Source: Rhodocyclaceae bacterium
GTDB lineage: Bacteria; Pseudomonadota; Gammaproteobacteria; Burkholderiales; Rhodocyclaceae
DNA length: 64,000 nucleotides
Direction of reading: 5' to 3'
Assembly: GCA_028869135.1 (NCBI GenBank)
Contig: JAGWTC010000001.1
Location: 124,001 to 188,000 of the forward strand
Under the pieces are notes generated by a model, which had not been told where the DNA came from, ran no database searches, and saw only the letters and a list, made by a program, of their open reading frames with translations. Numbering within the stretch: the stretch's first letter is position 1; each line of letters begins with the position of its first letter. The position numbers and the translations under genes were made by a program. Of this stretch, positions 43,555 through 52,077 are shown piece after piece.

Positions 43555-44820
43555 ATGGCCACCACAATACCTGCCCCCGCCTGCGGCATCGACTTCGGCA
43601 CGTCCAACTCCACCGCGGCGCGCATGTGCGCCGGTCGCGCCGAGCTGATGCCGCTCGAAGACGGAAAAGTCACCTTGCCGTCAGTGGTGTTCTTCAATGC
43701 CGAAGACGAACAGACGCGCTACGGCCGCGCCGGACTGACCGAGTACCTGGCCGGCTACGAAGGCCGCCTGATGCGCTCCCTGAAGAGCCTGCTCGGCAGC
43801 AGCCTGATCGACGGGCAGACCGAGGTCAATGGCCGCGCCCTGCGCTTTCGCGAATTGCTGCAGCAGTTCATCGGCGAGCTCAAGCATCGCATCGACCGCC
43901 ACAACGGCCAGCCTTTCGAGCGCGCCGTGTTCGGGCGCCCGGTCTTCTTCGTCGACGACGACTCCGTTGCCGACAAGGCGGCCGAGGACACGCTCGCGGA
44001 AATCGCGCGCGATCTCGGCTTCCGCGAGGTGAGCTTCCAGTACGAACCGATCGCCGCCGCCTATCACTACGAAACCACGATACAGAAGGAAGAGTTGGTG
44101 CTGGTCGCCGACATCGGCGGCGGCACTTCCGACTTCTCGCTGATCCGCCTCTCGCCGAAGCGCGCGCACCATGCCGAGCGCAAGGACGACGTGCTGGCCA
44201 ACGGCGGCGTGCATATCGGCGGCACCGACTTCGACCGCCAGTTGAGCCTGGCCGGCGTCATGCCGCTGCTCGGCTATCGCAGCCAGCTCAAGAGCGGCCG
44301 CGAAATGCCTTCGAACATCTTCTTCAATCTGGCCACCTGGCACACCATCAATTCGGCCTACACGCGGCAGACCATGGCCGAGCAGCGGGAACTGGCGCTC
44401 GATGCCGCCGAACCGCAAAAGACCGCCCGCCTGATCAAGCTGCTCGACAAGCGCGCCGGCCACTGGCTGGCCAACGAAGTCGAACATGCCAAAATCGCTC
44501 TGTCCGATCAGGCCAACGCCACCCTGCGCCTGGATACGCTGGAAACGGGGCTGGAGCAGATACTCGAGCGCAGCACCTTCGAAACCGCCAGCGTGCCGCT
44601 GCTGGACCGCGTCGCCGACACGGTCGCCGCCCTGCTCAAGGATGCCGGCATCGCCGCAGGCGATATCGACACGATCTTGTTTACCGGCGGCTCCAGCGGC
44701 ATTCCGCGCCTGCGCGCCCAGATCGCGGCCCTGTTGCCGCAAGCGCGCGCCGTCGAATGCGATCTATTCGGCAGTATCGGCGCCGGCCTCGCGGTGGAGG
44801 CCGGGCGTCGCTACCGCTGA
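43555..44820 (+). CDS. yegD: Hsp70 family protein, YegD-like
   Basis: 421-residue actin-like ATPase of the divergent Hsp70 group typified by E. coli YegD, lacking the C-terminal substrate-binding domain. The ATG at 43,555 precedes the phosphate-1 loop CGIDFGTSNSTAA; phosphate-2 is LVLVADIGGGTSDFSLIRL and the adenosine loop is ILFTGGSSGIPRLRAQIA. A second nucleotide motif, GGVHIGGTDFDRQLS, lies near residue 225. The role of YegD is not established; it is presumed cytoplasmic. It follows tRNA-Val by about 80 bp. Confidence 0.92.
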   Translation: MATTIPAPACGIDFGTSNSTAARMCAGRAELMPLEDGKVTLPSVVFFNAEDEQTRYGRAGLTEYLAGYEGRLMRSLKSLLGSSLIDGQTEVNGRALRFRELLQQFIGELKHRIDRHNGQPFERAVFGRPVFFVDDDSVADKAAEDTLAEIARDLGFREVSFQYEPIAAAYHYETTIQKEELVLVADIGGGTSDFSLIRLSPKRAHHAERKDDVLANGGVHIGGTDFDRQLSLAGVMPLLGYRSQLKSGREMPSNIFFNLATWHTINSAYTRQTMAEQRELALDAAEPQKTARLIKLLDKRAGHWLANEVEHAKIALSDQANATLRLDTLETGLEQILERSTFETASVPLLDRVADTVAALLKDAGIAAGDIDTILFTGGSSGIPRLRAQIAALLPQARAVECDLFGSIGAGLAVEAGRRYR

Positions 44821-45157
44821 ACGTGGCGCCGCGCCAAAGCCGAAATCACGCCTCGCCCCGAACCGTGCGCCGCAGGCAATGCAAGCGCCCGCAACTCCGG
44901 CTTGCCTGGCCGCTCTGCCAGCGCACCCTGTGAAGCGAAAGAGCGCAGCGTGGATAACCCACAGAAGCCATGGATAACCCTGTGGATAAGCCATGAGCAA
45001 GCGGACTAGTTCCTTCTCTTGTTTGGACTTTTTTCAAATGCCGCATTTTTAGGCAATCGATCATTTCCATCACGCGGCTGTAACAAGACCGCCATGAGAT
45101 TGCAGCGAACACCTCAACCCGATCTGCTGCGCTCGCTCAAGCCGGCCGCGGGTTTGG
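44821..45157. other. intergenic stretch with a DnaA-box-like cluster
   Basis: 337 bp without a gene. Three TGGATAA-containing sites lie at 44,949-44,989: CGTGGATAA, CATGGATAA and TGTGGATAA, the last a perfect DnaA box (complement TTATCCACA). The starts are 20 and 12 bp apart. An AT-rich patch follows at about 45,010-45,070. This could be a DnaA-binding locus; there is no dnaA, dnaN or gyrB nearby to suggest oriC. Confidence 0.5.
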
Positions 45158-47923
45158 CTATTGCCAGCCGAAGCGTCTGCCGTAGTAGGACTTCATGGCC
45201 TGGGTCAGCGCCATGTAGCCGGCCAGGATCAGTGCCAGAACGGGGAAGTAGGCCAGCGGCAATGCCTGCAGTTTGAAGTAATGCGCGATCGGCCCCATCG
45301 GCAGGAAGATTGCGATGCTCATGGTCGCCAGCGTGGCGATCAGGAGCGGCGTCCCCGGCCAGCTCTGGACGAAGGGCACCCGCCGTGTGCGGATCATGTG
45401 CACGACCAGCGTCTGCGTCATCAGCCCTTCGACGAACCAGCCCGACTGGAACAGCGTCTGGTGCTCGGGCGAATTGGCGCCGAACACGAACCACATGAGC
45501 AGATAGGTCGTGATATCGAAGACCGAGCTGACCGGGCCGAAGAACAGCATGAAGCGGCCGATATCCGCCGGGTCCCAGCGCTGCGGAGCGGCCACCAGCT
45601 CGTCGTCCACGTTGTCGAACGGAATCGCGGTCTGCGAGAAATCGTAGAGCAGGTTCTGCACCAGCAGATGCATCGGCAGCATCGGCAGGAAGGGAATGAA
45701 GGCGCTCGCCACGAGTACCGAGAACACGTTGCCGAAATTGGAACTGGCCGTCATCTTGATGTACTTCAGCATATTGGCGAAGGTCTTGCGCCCCTCGACT
45801 ACGCCCGCCTCCAGCACCATCAGGCTGCGTTCCAGCAGGATGATGTCGGCCGCCTCCTTGGCAATGTCCACAGCCGTATCGACGGAGATGCCGATGTCGG
45901 CGCTGCGCAGGGCCGGCGCATCGTTGATGCCGTCGCCCATGAAGCCCACGACATGGCCGTTGTGCTTCAGGGTGCGGACGATGCGATCCTTGTGCGCGGG
46001 CGTCAGCCTGGCGAAGATCGTATGCGTCTCGACTGCATCAGCCAGCGCCGCATCGTCCATGCGCTCGATATCGGCGCCGAGCAGAATGCCGCCCACGCCA
46101 AGGCCGACTTCGCGGCAGATCTTGGCGGTGACCAGTTCGTTGTCGCCGGTCAGCACCTTGACGCCGACCCCGTGCGCAGCCAGCGCTTCCAGCGCCGGCG
46201 CGGTGCTTTCCTTGGGCGGGTCGAGAAATGCCACATAGCCGATCAGGGTCAGGCCGGCTTCGTCGGCGATAGCGTAAGTCTCCTGTGTCGACGGCGTCTC
46301 GCGCGTGGCCACGGCGACAACGCGCAGGCCATCCTCGTTGAGCGCGCTGGTCACGGCACGGATACGACCCAGCAATTCGGGGCCGAGCGCCTCGTCCCTG
46401 TCGCCGTGGCGGACACGCTCGCACACCGACAGGATTTCCTCCACTGCGCCCTTGCAGATCAGCACATGGTGATCGTCATGCTCGGCCACGATGACCGACA
46501 TGCGGCGTCGCTGAAAATCGAAGGGCACCTCGTCGACCTTGCGAAAGTTCCGCGCCGGGTCGAGGTCCAGATGCACGTCGGTATGCTCCAGCACGGCAAC
46601 GTCGAGCAGGTTCTTGAGCCCGGTCTGATAGTAGCTGTTGAGGTAGGCCGCCTCCAGAACGGCATCCGACTCCTCGCCCCAGACGTCGATATGCCGGGCC
46701 AGAAAAATCCTGTCCTGCGTGAGCGTGCCGGTCTTGTCGGTGCACAGCACGTCCATTGCGCCGAAATTCTGGATCGCGTCGAGGCGCTTGACGATGACCT
46801 TCTGGCGCGACAGCACGACAGCGCCCTTGGCCAGCGTGGAGGTCACGATCATCGGCAGCATTTCCGGCGTCAGCCCGACAGCGACCGACATGGCGAAGAG
46901 AAAGGCCTCGGTCCAGTCGCCCTTGGTGAAGCCGTTGATGAACAGCACCAGCGGCGACATCACGAACATGAAACGAATCAGCAGCCAGGCCACCTTGTTC
47001 ACGCCAGCCTGGAATTGCGTGGGCGCACGGTCGGTCGCGGTCACGCGCTGCGCCAAGGCGCCGAAATAGGTGCGGCTGCCGGTGTTCACCACCACCGCGG
47101 TAGCCGAGCCCGAGACGACATTGGTGCCCATGAAGACGATGTTGTCGAGTTCTAGGGGATTGCTCGCGGCCGGGTCGCGCTGCTCGACGAACTTCTCGAC
47201 AGGCAGCGATTCGCCGGTCATGGCCGCCTGGCTGACAAAGAGATCCTTTGCCGCCAGGACGCGACAATCGCCCGGAATCATGTCGCCGGCCGAAAGCAGC
47301 ACCACGTCGCCGGGCACCAGCTCCACGATCGGGACTTCCGCGCGACGCGCGGCGCGCGGATGCAGTTGAATGTCGAAGTAGCGACGGGCGTCCTCGGCCG
47401 CATCTTCGGACAGATCGCGGCGCATGACGGTGGCGGTGTTGCTGACCATCGCTTTCAGCCGGTCGGCTGCGATCGTCGACTTGCGCTCCTGCCAGAAGCG
47501 GATCGCGACCGACAGCACAACCATGGTGCCGATGACCAGGGTCGCCTTCATGTCCTCGGTCAGGTAGGAAACAAGCGCCAGCAGCGTCAGCAGCAGATCG
47601 AACGGCGTCTTGTAGCAGTGCCAGAGATGCAGCCACCAGGGCAGGGGTTTTTCCTGCTCCACCTGATTGCGGCCCACCTGTTCGCGTATGGCTTCGGCAC
47701 GCGCTGCGCTGATGCCATCCGGGTGGCTGTCGAGCCGGGCCAGCACGGCCTCGGGGCTGCCGTCAGACGCCTGGATCAGCGATTGCGCCAGCGAATCCGG
47801 CATCTCGCGGCTGAGCGAAGCGCCGGAAATGCTGTCGAGCAGCGCCAGGCGGCGGAAGTGCCGACCGAGGCCGCGAGTGCGGATAAAGCCGGCGAAGAGT
47901 CCTTTAAGAAGCGTGAATTTCAT
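45158..47923 (-). CDS. mgtA: magnesium-translocating P-type ATPase (MgtA/MgtB type)
   Basis: P-type ATPase of class IIIB importing Mg2+ into the cytoplasm. 921 residues starting at an ATG with a GGGGGAAAA leader. Visible motifs are TGES in SQAAMTGESLPVEKF (actuator), DKTGTLT (phosphorylated Asp) in MDVLCTDKTGTLTQD, KGAVEEIL in the nucleotide domain, and GDGINDAPALRSADIGIS in the hinge. The N-terminal part includes EKPLPWWLHLWHCYKTPFDL, characteristic of MgtA. The gene stands alone, with a 436-bp upstream region that could contain a leader control element. Confidence 0.95.
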   Translation of the reverse strand: MKFTLLKGLFAGFIRTRGLGRHFRRLALLDSISGASLSREMPDSLAQSLIQASDGSPEAVLARLDSHPDGISAARAEAIREQVGRNQVEQEKPLPWWLHLWHCYKTPFDLLLTLLALVSYLTEDMKATLVIGTMVVLSVAIRFWQERKSTIAADRLKAMVSNTATVMRRDLSEDAAEDARRYFDIQLHPRAARRAEVPIVELVPGDVVLLSAGDMIPGDCRVLAAKDLFVSQAAMTGESLPVEKFVEQRDPAASNPLELDNIVFMGTNVVSGSATAVVVNTGSRTYFGALAQRVTATDRAPTQFQAGVNKVAWLLIRFMFVMSPLVLFINGFTKGDWTEAFLFAMSVAVGLTPEMLPMIVTSTLAKGAVVLSRQKVIVKRLDAIQNFGAMDVLCTDKTGTLTQDRIFLARHIDVWGEESDAVLEAAYLNSYYQTGLKNLLDVAVLEHTDVHLDLDPARNFRKVDEVPFDFQRRRMSVIVAEHDDHHVLICKGAVEEILSVCERVRHGDRDEALGPELLGRIRAVTSALNEDGLRVVAVATRETPSTQETYAIADEAGLTLIGYVAFLDPPKESTAPALEALAAHGVGVKVLTGDNELVTAKICREVGLGVGGILLGADIERMDDAALADAVETHTIFARLTPAHKDRIVRTLKHNGHVVGFMGDGINDAPALRSADIGISVDTAVDIAKEAADIILLERSLMVLEAGVVEGRKTFANMLKYIKMTASSNFGNVFSVLVASAFIPFLPMLPMHLLVQNLLYDFSQTAIPFDNVDDELVAAPQRWDPADIGRFMLFFGPVSSVFDITTYLLMWFVFGANSPEHQTLFQSGWFVEGLMTQTLVVHMIRTRRVPFVQSWPGTPLLIATLATMSIAIFLPMGPIAHYFKLQALPLAYFPVLALILAGYMALTQAMKSYYGRRFGWQ

Positions 47924-48359
47924 GTTTTCCCCCCTGCCGCTCCGTGCTCCGGGCTAACGGCAAGCTGCCATGCGGGCGGAGCGCGGACGACGACGGACGA
48001 GGGCCATTCGAACATGGCCACCCGCACATACAGCCCGGCCAGACATCCGGCCCGCAAAGGCAAACGCAAAATGGGAAAGCAGACGCGGCACACCGTGCCG
48101 TCAGAAACTGCTACCCGCCAAATCTGGCAAGGCAGCAGTCGGGGAAAAGCCGACAGTTACCTTGCCTGTGTCGTGTCGATGCAAGATCGACAACTGGAAC
48201 TGTCCACAGGTGGTACTCCGAAAATCAAGACGGGCGAAGTGTAATCGCGACCCGAAACACTTTCAATCCGCGCTGGCTGAAAATTGATTGCAAAAAGTAT
48301 CCACCGGCTTAAGCCGCAGGCGGCGTCGAGGGGGAGACGTGCGGATGGATACCGCAGCC
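47924..48359. other. intergenic stretch between mgtA and the aae-like operon
   Basis: 436 bp upstream of mgtA and downstream of the HlyD-type gene, both leftward. It should contain the mgtA promoter and leader. A plus-strand frame at 48,015 (MATRTYSPARHPARKGKRKM) is open for 76 codons but lacks a ribosome-binding site and is left uncalled. The right part holds a terminator-like hairpin described separately. I found no clear proline-rich mgtL-type leader peptide or M-box. Confidence 0.4.
48290..48323 (-). terminator. possible terminator of the aae-like operon
   Basis: The perfect palindrome CGGCTTAAGCCG (48,305-48,316) forms the upper stem. GC pairs on both sides extend it imperfectly, and a five-U run follows on the minus strand. 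It lies 37 bp past the HlyD-type gene. Confidence 0.45.
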
Positions 48360-49238
48360 TCAGCCCCCGGCTGAAGAAGCCGCCTTCACCACCACGGTGC
48401 AGGTCGTACCGGCGACGAGCATGCGCCCTTCCGGCAGCTTGTCGAGGCGAACGCGCACCGGCACGCGCTGCGCCAGGCGCACCCAGTTGAAGGTGGGGTT
48501 CACATCGGCGAGCAGCTCGCGGCCGGTGGCGGCATCGCGGTCGGTGATGCCGCGCGAGATGCTTTCGATATGCCCCGTCAGCGTGGCCTGCCCGTCGAGC
48601 ATGCGAACCTCGACCGGATCGTTCACGGCCAGATAGGGCAGCTTGGTCTCCTCGAAATAGCCGAACACATAGAAGGAATTGCTGTCGATGACGGCCAGCT
48701 TGGCGCTGCCGGCGCTCGCGTAATCGCCGACATAGACGCGCAGATTGGTGACATAGCCGTCCACCGGCGCCCGCACCTCGGTGCGCTCCAGATTGAGTCT
48801 GGCGGTATCGCGCGCCGCCAGTACGGCCAGGTACCTGGCACCGGCCATCGATGACAGCGAGGCGGCGGTCTCGCGGTTCTCGCTGGTGACGATGGAGCTG
48901 TCGAGGCCGGCGCGGCGCGCCGCTTCGCGGCTGCGCATGGTCTTGTCGGCCTGCTGGCTGGCCAGCTCCGCCTCGGTCTGGGCCAGCGTGTTGGCGTAGC
49001 GGCTCTTGTCTATTGTGAACAGCAGGTCGCCCTTGTGCACGAGCTGGTTGTCGCGCACCGCCACGCTGGTGACAATGCCGGAAACGTCGGCGGCGATATT
49101 GATGACGTCGGCCTTGACGCGTCCGTCGCGCGTCCACGGCGAATACATGTTGTCGTTCCACAGATAGCGGGCGACCACGATGGCGACGAGCAGGATGACG
49201 GCAGTGACGACATAGCGCAGACGGGATGAGGCTCTCAT
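48360..49238 (-). CDS. HlyD-family membrane fusion protein, AaeA-like
   Basis: Periplasmic adaptor of an aromatic-acid/efflux system. The 292-residue protein has an N-terminal anchor (YVVTAVILLVAIVVARYLW), lipoyl half-motifs VSGIVTSVAVRDNQLVHKGD and VRAPVDGYVTNLRVYVGD, and a hairpin of Ala/Arg-rich helices between. The C-terminal portion includes FGYFEETKLPYLAVNDPVEV, characteristic of AaeA/EmrA. It is the last gene of the leftward five-gene operon, 13 bp after the DUF1656 gene. Confidence 0.92.
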   Translation of the reverse strand: MRASSRLRYVVTAVILLVAIVVARYLWNDNMYSPWTRDGRVKADVINIAADVSGIVTSVAVRDNQLVHKGDLLFTIDKSRYANTLAQTEAELASQQADKTMRSREAARRAGLDSSIVTSENRETAASLSSMAGARYLAVLAARDTARLNLERTEVRAPVDGYVTNLRVYVGDYASAGSAKLAVIDSNSFYVFGYFEETKLPYLAVNDPVEVRMLDGQATLTGHIESISRGITDRDAATGRELLADVNPTFNWVRLAQRVPVRVRLDKLPEGRMLVAGTTCTVVVKAASSAGG

Positions 49239-49251
49239 GATGGTGCTTTCT

Positions 49252-49452
49252 CTATTTGATCAGCAGGGCGTTGAGCAGGCCGAACACACAGATCAGCATG
49301 CAGATGCGAAACAGCGAGCGGTGCCAGACGTAGCGATATACGCCGTAATGGCCGCAAGCCCAGTCGAGGCCGATGTGCACGACTGCGCTGAGCAGGAATA
49401 CCGGCAGCAGCCCGGGCACGAGCGCACCGAGAAAATCGAATTCACGCGGCAT
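49252..49452 (-). CDS. DUF1656 small membrane protein (AaeX-like)
   Basis: 66 residues with two membrane segments (LGALVPGLLPVFLLSAVVHI and RICMLICVFGLLNALLI) separated by GVYRYVWHRSLF, the DUF1656 pattern. Such proteins accompany AaeA/AaeB efflux systems; the role is unknown. The start overlaps the end of the FUSC gene by 11 bp and the stop lies 13 bp before the HlyD-type gene. Confidence 0.92.
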   Translation of the reverse strand: MPREFDFLGALVPGLLPVFLLSAVVHIGLDWACGHYGVYRYVWHRSLFRICMLICVFGLLNALLIK

Positions 49453-51583
49453 TGTCGTTCTCCTTGGGGCGGGTATCGGGGTCGAAGGTGGTGTCGAGCA
49501 GGCAGGTACGGATCAGGTGAAGGTCGGCCAGCAGATTCGTCGCCGCCACGACCTGGCAACGATCCATGGCAGCGCCGGCGGCGGCGATGGCGGCCTGTCT
49601 CGTCCGCGCCTGCGGTTGGCGGAAATAGCGGGCCAGCGCTTCGATGCCCTGACGCACTTCGGGCGGCGTGTCGGCGTGCGCAGCGGTAGCGCGACGCAGG
49701 CTGATGACGGCATGGCCGAGCTCAAGCAGGACCATGGCTTCGTTCACGATGGCCCGGGTGGCTTCGTCGAAGATGCGGATCATGCCGAGCTGATTGAGAA
49801 GATCGCGGATGCGGTTCTCGAACAGATGGCGCAGATGCGGCGAGACGGTGATGCAGGCGAGTGAGGCTTCGTGCCAAAGCGCCTCGCGAATATGGCGACG
49901 CGATCCCTGGCGATGCTCGGGCAGGATCAGCGCAAACATCAGGCCGGCGATCAGCAGACCGATGATCTGGGCCATGCTGTCGTTGATGAAGCTGATGGCA
50001 TTGAAACGCATCAGGTTTTCCGGCGCGACCATCTGCGCGAACATCAGATTGAAACCAACGCCGACGCCGGCATAAAGCGGCCAGGTGGAAAGGTAGGCGC
50101 CGGCAGCAAGGAAGGGCAGCATGGACAGCACCAGCATGTCGAATCCCTCGACCCGATTGAGCATGAAGAAGGCACAGAAGAAGGCGAACGGCGTGGCGAG
50201 CGTGAAGCCCAGCGTGGTCGAATGAATGATGCGGTGGGGCTCCGGCGAGGACGAGGCCAGACCGCAGAAAATGGTGGCGATCATGACGGCGCCGGCGGCA
50301 CTGGGCCAGTTCAGGGCATACCAGGCCGAGGCCAGGATCAGCAGGGCCAATCCGTTGCGCAGGCCGGCTGCCAGCACAATGCCGGGCGGCGTGGTCTGGC
50401 TGTAGGCGGGCGGCAGGGCTGCCGCATCCGCCTCGATGCGAGCCAGATTGGCCGGCAGGGAGGCATAGATGCTCACCAGGCTGCGGAACTCCGCGCCAAG
50501 GCGCTGCAGCAGCTCAAGCGCCGTTTCCAGATCCAGCATTTGCGCTTCATCGAGTGCAGGCGCGTGCCGCCTGCGCGTTGCCTCGATCAGGCCCGGCATC
50601 GACCTGAACAAGGCATTGAAGCGAAGTCGCGTATGTTCCGCCTCGGCAGCCGTGCGCGCCAGCCCGTCGCCGATCAGCATGGCGGTATTGAACTCGTTGA
50701 ACAGCGGCTGCATGAGTTGCGGAATGGTCGAGCCTCCGGCCCGGCGCAGGCGTTCCATCAACTGGTGCAGCGTATGAAAGGTGGTCAATGCGGCCATTGC
50801 CGCCAGGCTGAACGCATGCAACTGGCGGCTGCGGATGCGAATGTCGCCGGCCTCGAAGACCGAGGCGGCGCGTTGCGACTCAAGCGCGGCAACGTCTGTG
50901 GCGAAGTCGAGATGGCGACGTTCGAGCTCGGCTTCGGGCAACAGGTGCTGCATCGACTCGCTGCACAAGGTCGCAAAGCTCAGATAGAGGCCGCGCAGCT
51001 TCTGCACCAGCTCCTCGCTCTGATGGCGGGGAAACAGGACATCATTGACGAAAGCGGAACACAGGATGCCAAGCGATATTTCGGTGGCACGCGACACTGC
51101 CAGGTCGAAAACGTCGAGCGGCCGGCTCAGCGCCGGCAGCGCGATCATGCAGGCAGTATAGCCGGCCAGCACGAAGCCATAGGAACGCGCATTGCGCATC
51201 AGCGCCGAACCGGCCGTGCACAGACCCGCCCAGATGGCGAGCGAAATGAACAGCAGCATAGCCTGTTGCGGAAACATGCCGACGAAACCCAGCGCCGCAA
51301 CGCAACCGACCAGCGTGCCGAGCAGACGATAGACGCCCTTTTCAAGCGCCATGCCGCTGCTGGGCAGGGCAACGATGAAAACCGTCATCATGGCGCTGCG
51401 CGGAGAATCGAAGCCCAGGCAAAAGGCGATCCACAGGGCCAGGAAGGCGGCGATCAGCGTCTTGACCACAAAGGTCCAGCGCGGCCCTTCGCTGTCCAGC
51501 CAGTCGCGGCCGGTGCGCCGCGCCCGACCGGCAAGGCGCAACCAGACGGGGCGCGACATCAGACGGTCGGTCAGCGCGCTCAC
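49442..51583 (-). CDS. FUSC family efflux permease (AaeB-like)
   Basis: Inner-membrane transporter of the aromatic-acid exporter family, expected to work with the adjacent HlyD-type adaptor. The open frame extends far upstream through the marR gene, but the GTG at 51,583 overlaps the marR stop by 4 bp and gives 713 residues. Two six-helix halves are evident: the first begins WTFVVKTLIAAFLALWIAFC, the second lies near GLRNGLALLILASAWYALNW. A cytoplasmic helical region separates them. An alternative start is the ATG at 51,559. Confidence 0.9.
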   Translation of the reverse strand: MSALTDRLMSRPVWLRLAGRARRTGRDWLDSEGPRWTFVVKTLIAAFLALWIAFCLGFDSPRSAMMTVFIVALPSSGMALEKGVYRLLGTLVGCVAALGFVGMFPQQAMLLFISLAIWAGLCTAGSALMRNARSYGFVLAGYTACMIALPALSRPLDVFDLAVSRATEISLGILCSAFVNDVLFPRHQSEELVQKLRGLYLSFATLCSESMQHLLPEAELERRHLDFATDVAALESQRAASVFEAGDIRIRSRQLHAFSLAAMAALTTFHTLHQLMERLRRAGGSTIPQLMQPLFNEFNTAMLIGDGLARTAAEAEHTRLRFNALFRSMPGLIEATRRRHAPALDEAQMLDLETALELLQRLGAEFRSLVSIYASLPANLARIEADAAALPPAYSQTTPPGIVLAAGLRNGLALLILASAWYALNWPSAAGAVMIATIFCGLASSSPEPHRIIHSTTLGFTLATPFAFFCAFFMLNRVEGFDMLVLSMLPFLAAGAYLSTWPLYAGVGVGFNLMFAQMVAPENLMRFNAISFINDSMAQIIGLLIAGLMFALILPEHRQGSRRHIREALWHEASLACITVSPHLRHLFENRIRDLLNQLGMIRIFDEATRAIVNEAMVLLELGHAVISLRRATAAHADTPPEVRQGIEALARYFRQPQARTRQAAIAAAGAAMDRCQVVAATNLLADLHLIRTCLLDTTFDPDTRPKENDNAA

Positions 51584-52077
51584 GACGGATCGTCGAGGTT
51601 GGCGAGCTGGCGGCGCAGGACCCGCTCCTGATCCTTGAGCGCAGTCGCGCTCATGCCGGCATAGCTGCGTTCGAGTACCGCCCAGTATTCGGGCGACGCC
51701 TTCTCGATCAATGCGCGACCGCTGCGCGTCAGGCTGATGATGACGCTGCGCCGGTCCTCCTCGCTGTTGCGGCGCTGAATCCAGCCCTTTTCCGACAGCT
51801 CGTCGCAAATGCGCGTCATGTTGGCAGGCTTCTCCGAACAGGCTTCGCCAAGCTCGGAGGCGCGCTGGGTTTCGCTCTCGGAACCGTAGAGCACCATCAG
51901 CACGGTATAGCTGACGGTGGTCAGGCCGTATTTCTTGAGCGCGGCGTTGATCCGGTCCTGGGTGCGCTTCTGGATATGGTAGGCAAGCCGGCTCAGGGTG
52001 ATCAGTTGCTGCGGATAGTCGGACATGCGGTCGGTGCACCGTGCAATGCGGCAATCGGTCGAATCGAAACTGCTCAT
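51580..52077 (-). CDS. MarR family transcriptional regulator
   Basis: 165 residues, winged helix-turn-helix repressor of the MarR type. The recognition region is QRASELGEACSEKPANMTRI, and the wing is RRNSEEDRRSVIISLTRSG. The gene overlaps the upstream outer-membrane factor by 4 bp (ATGA) and the downstream FUSC gene by 4 bp (GTGA), so the regulator is made in step with the pump. It presumably represses the operon from the dyad near 53,580 and is released by an aromatic ligand (inference). Confidence 0.93.
   Translation of the reverse strand: MSSFDSTDCRIARCTDRMSDYPQQLITLSRLAYHIQKRTQDRINAALKKYGLTTVSYTVLMVLYGSESETQRASELGEACSEKPANMTRICDELSEKGWIQRRNSEEDRRSVIISLTRSGRALIEKASPEYWAVLERSYAGMSATALKDQERVLRRQLANLDDPS

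Noticed and set aside
44949-44989. Chromosomal replication origin
   Set aside because: Only three box-like sites and no dnaA, dnaN, gidA or parAB neighbours.
48015-48242. 76-codon plus-strand frame between mgtA and the aae-like operon
   Set aside because: No ribosome-binding site, and composition consistent with a chance frame.
47924-48359. M-box riboswitch or MgtL leader peptide upstream of mgtA
   Set aside because: I could not find the conserved core or a proline-rich leader frame; a covariance search would be needed to settle it.
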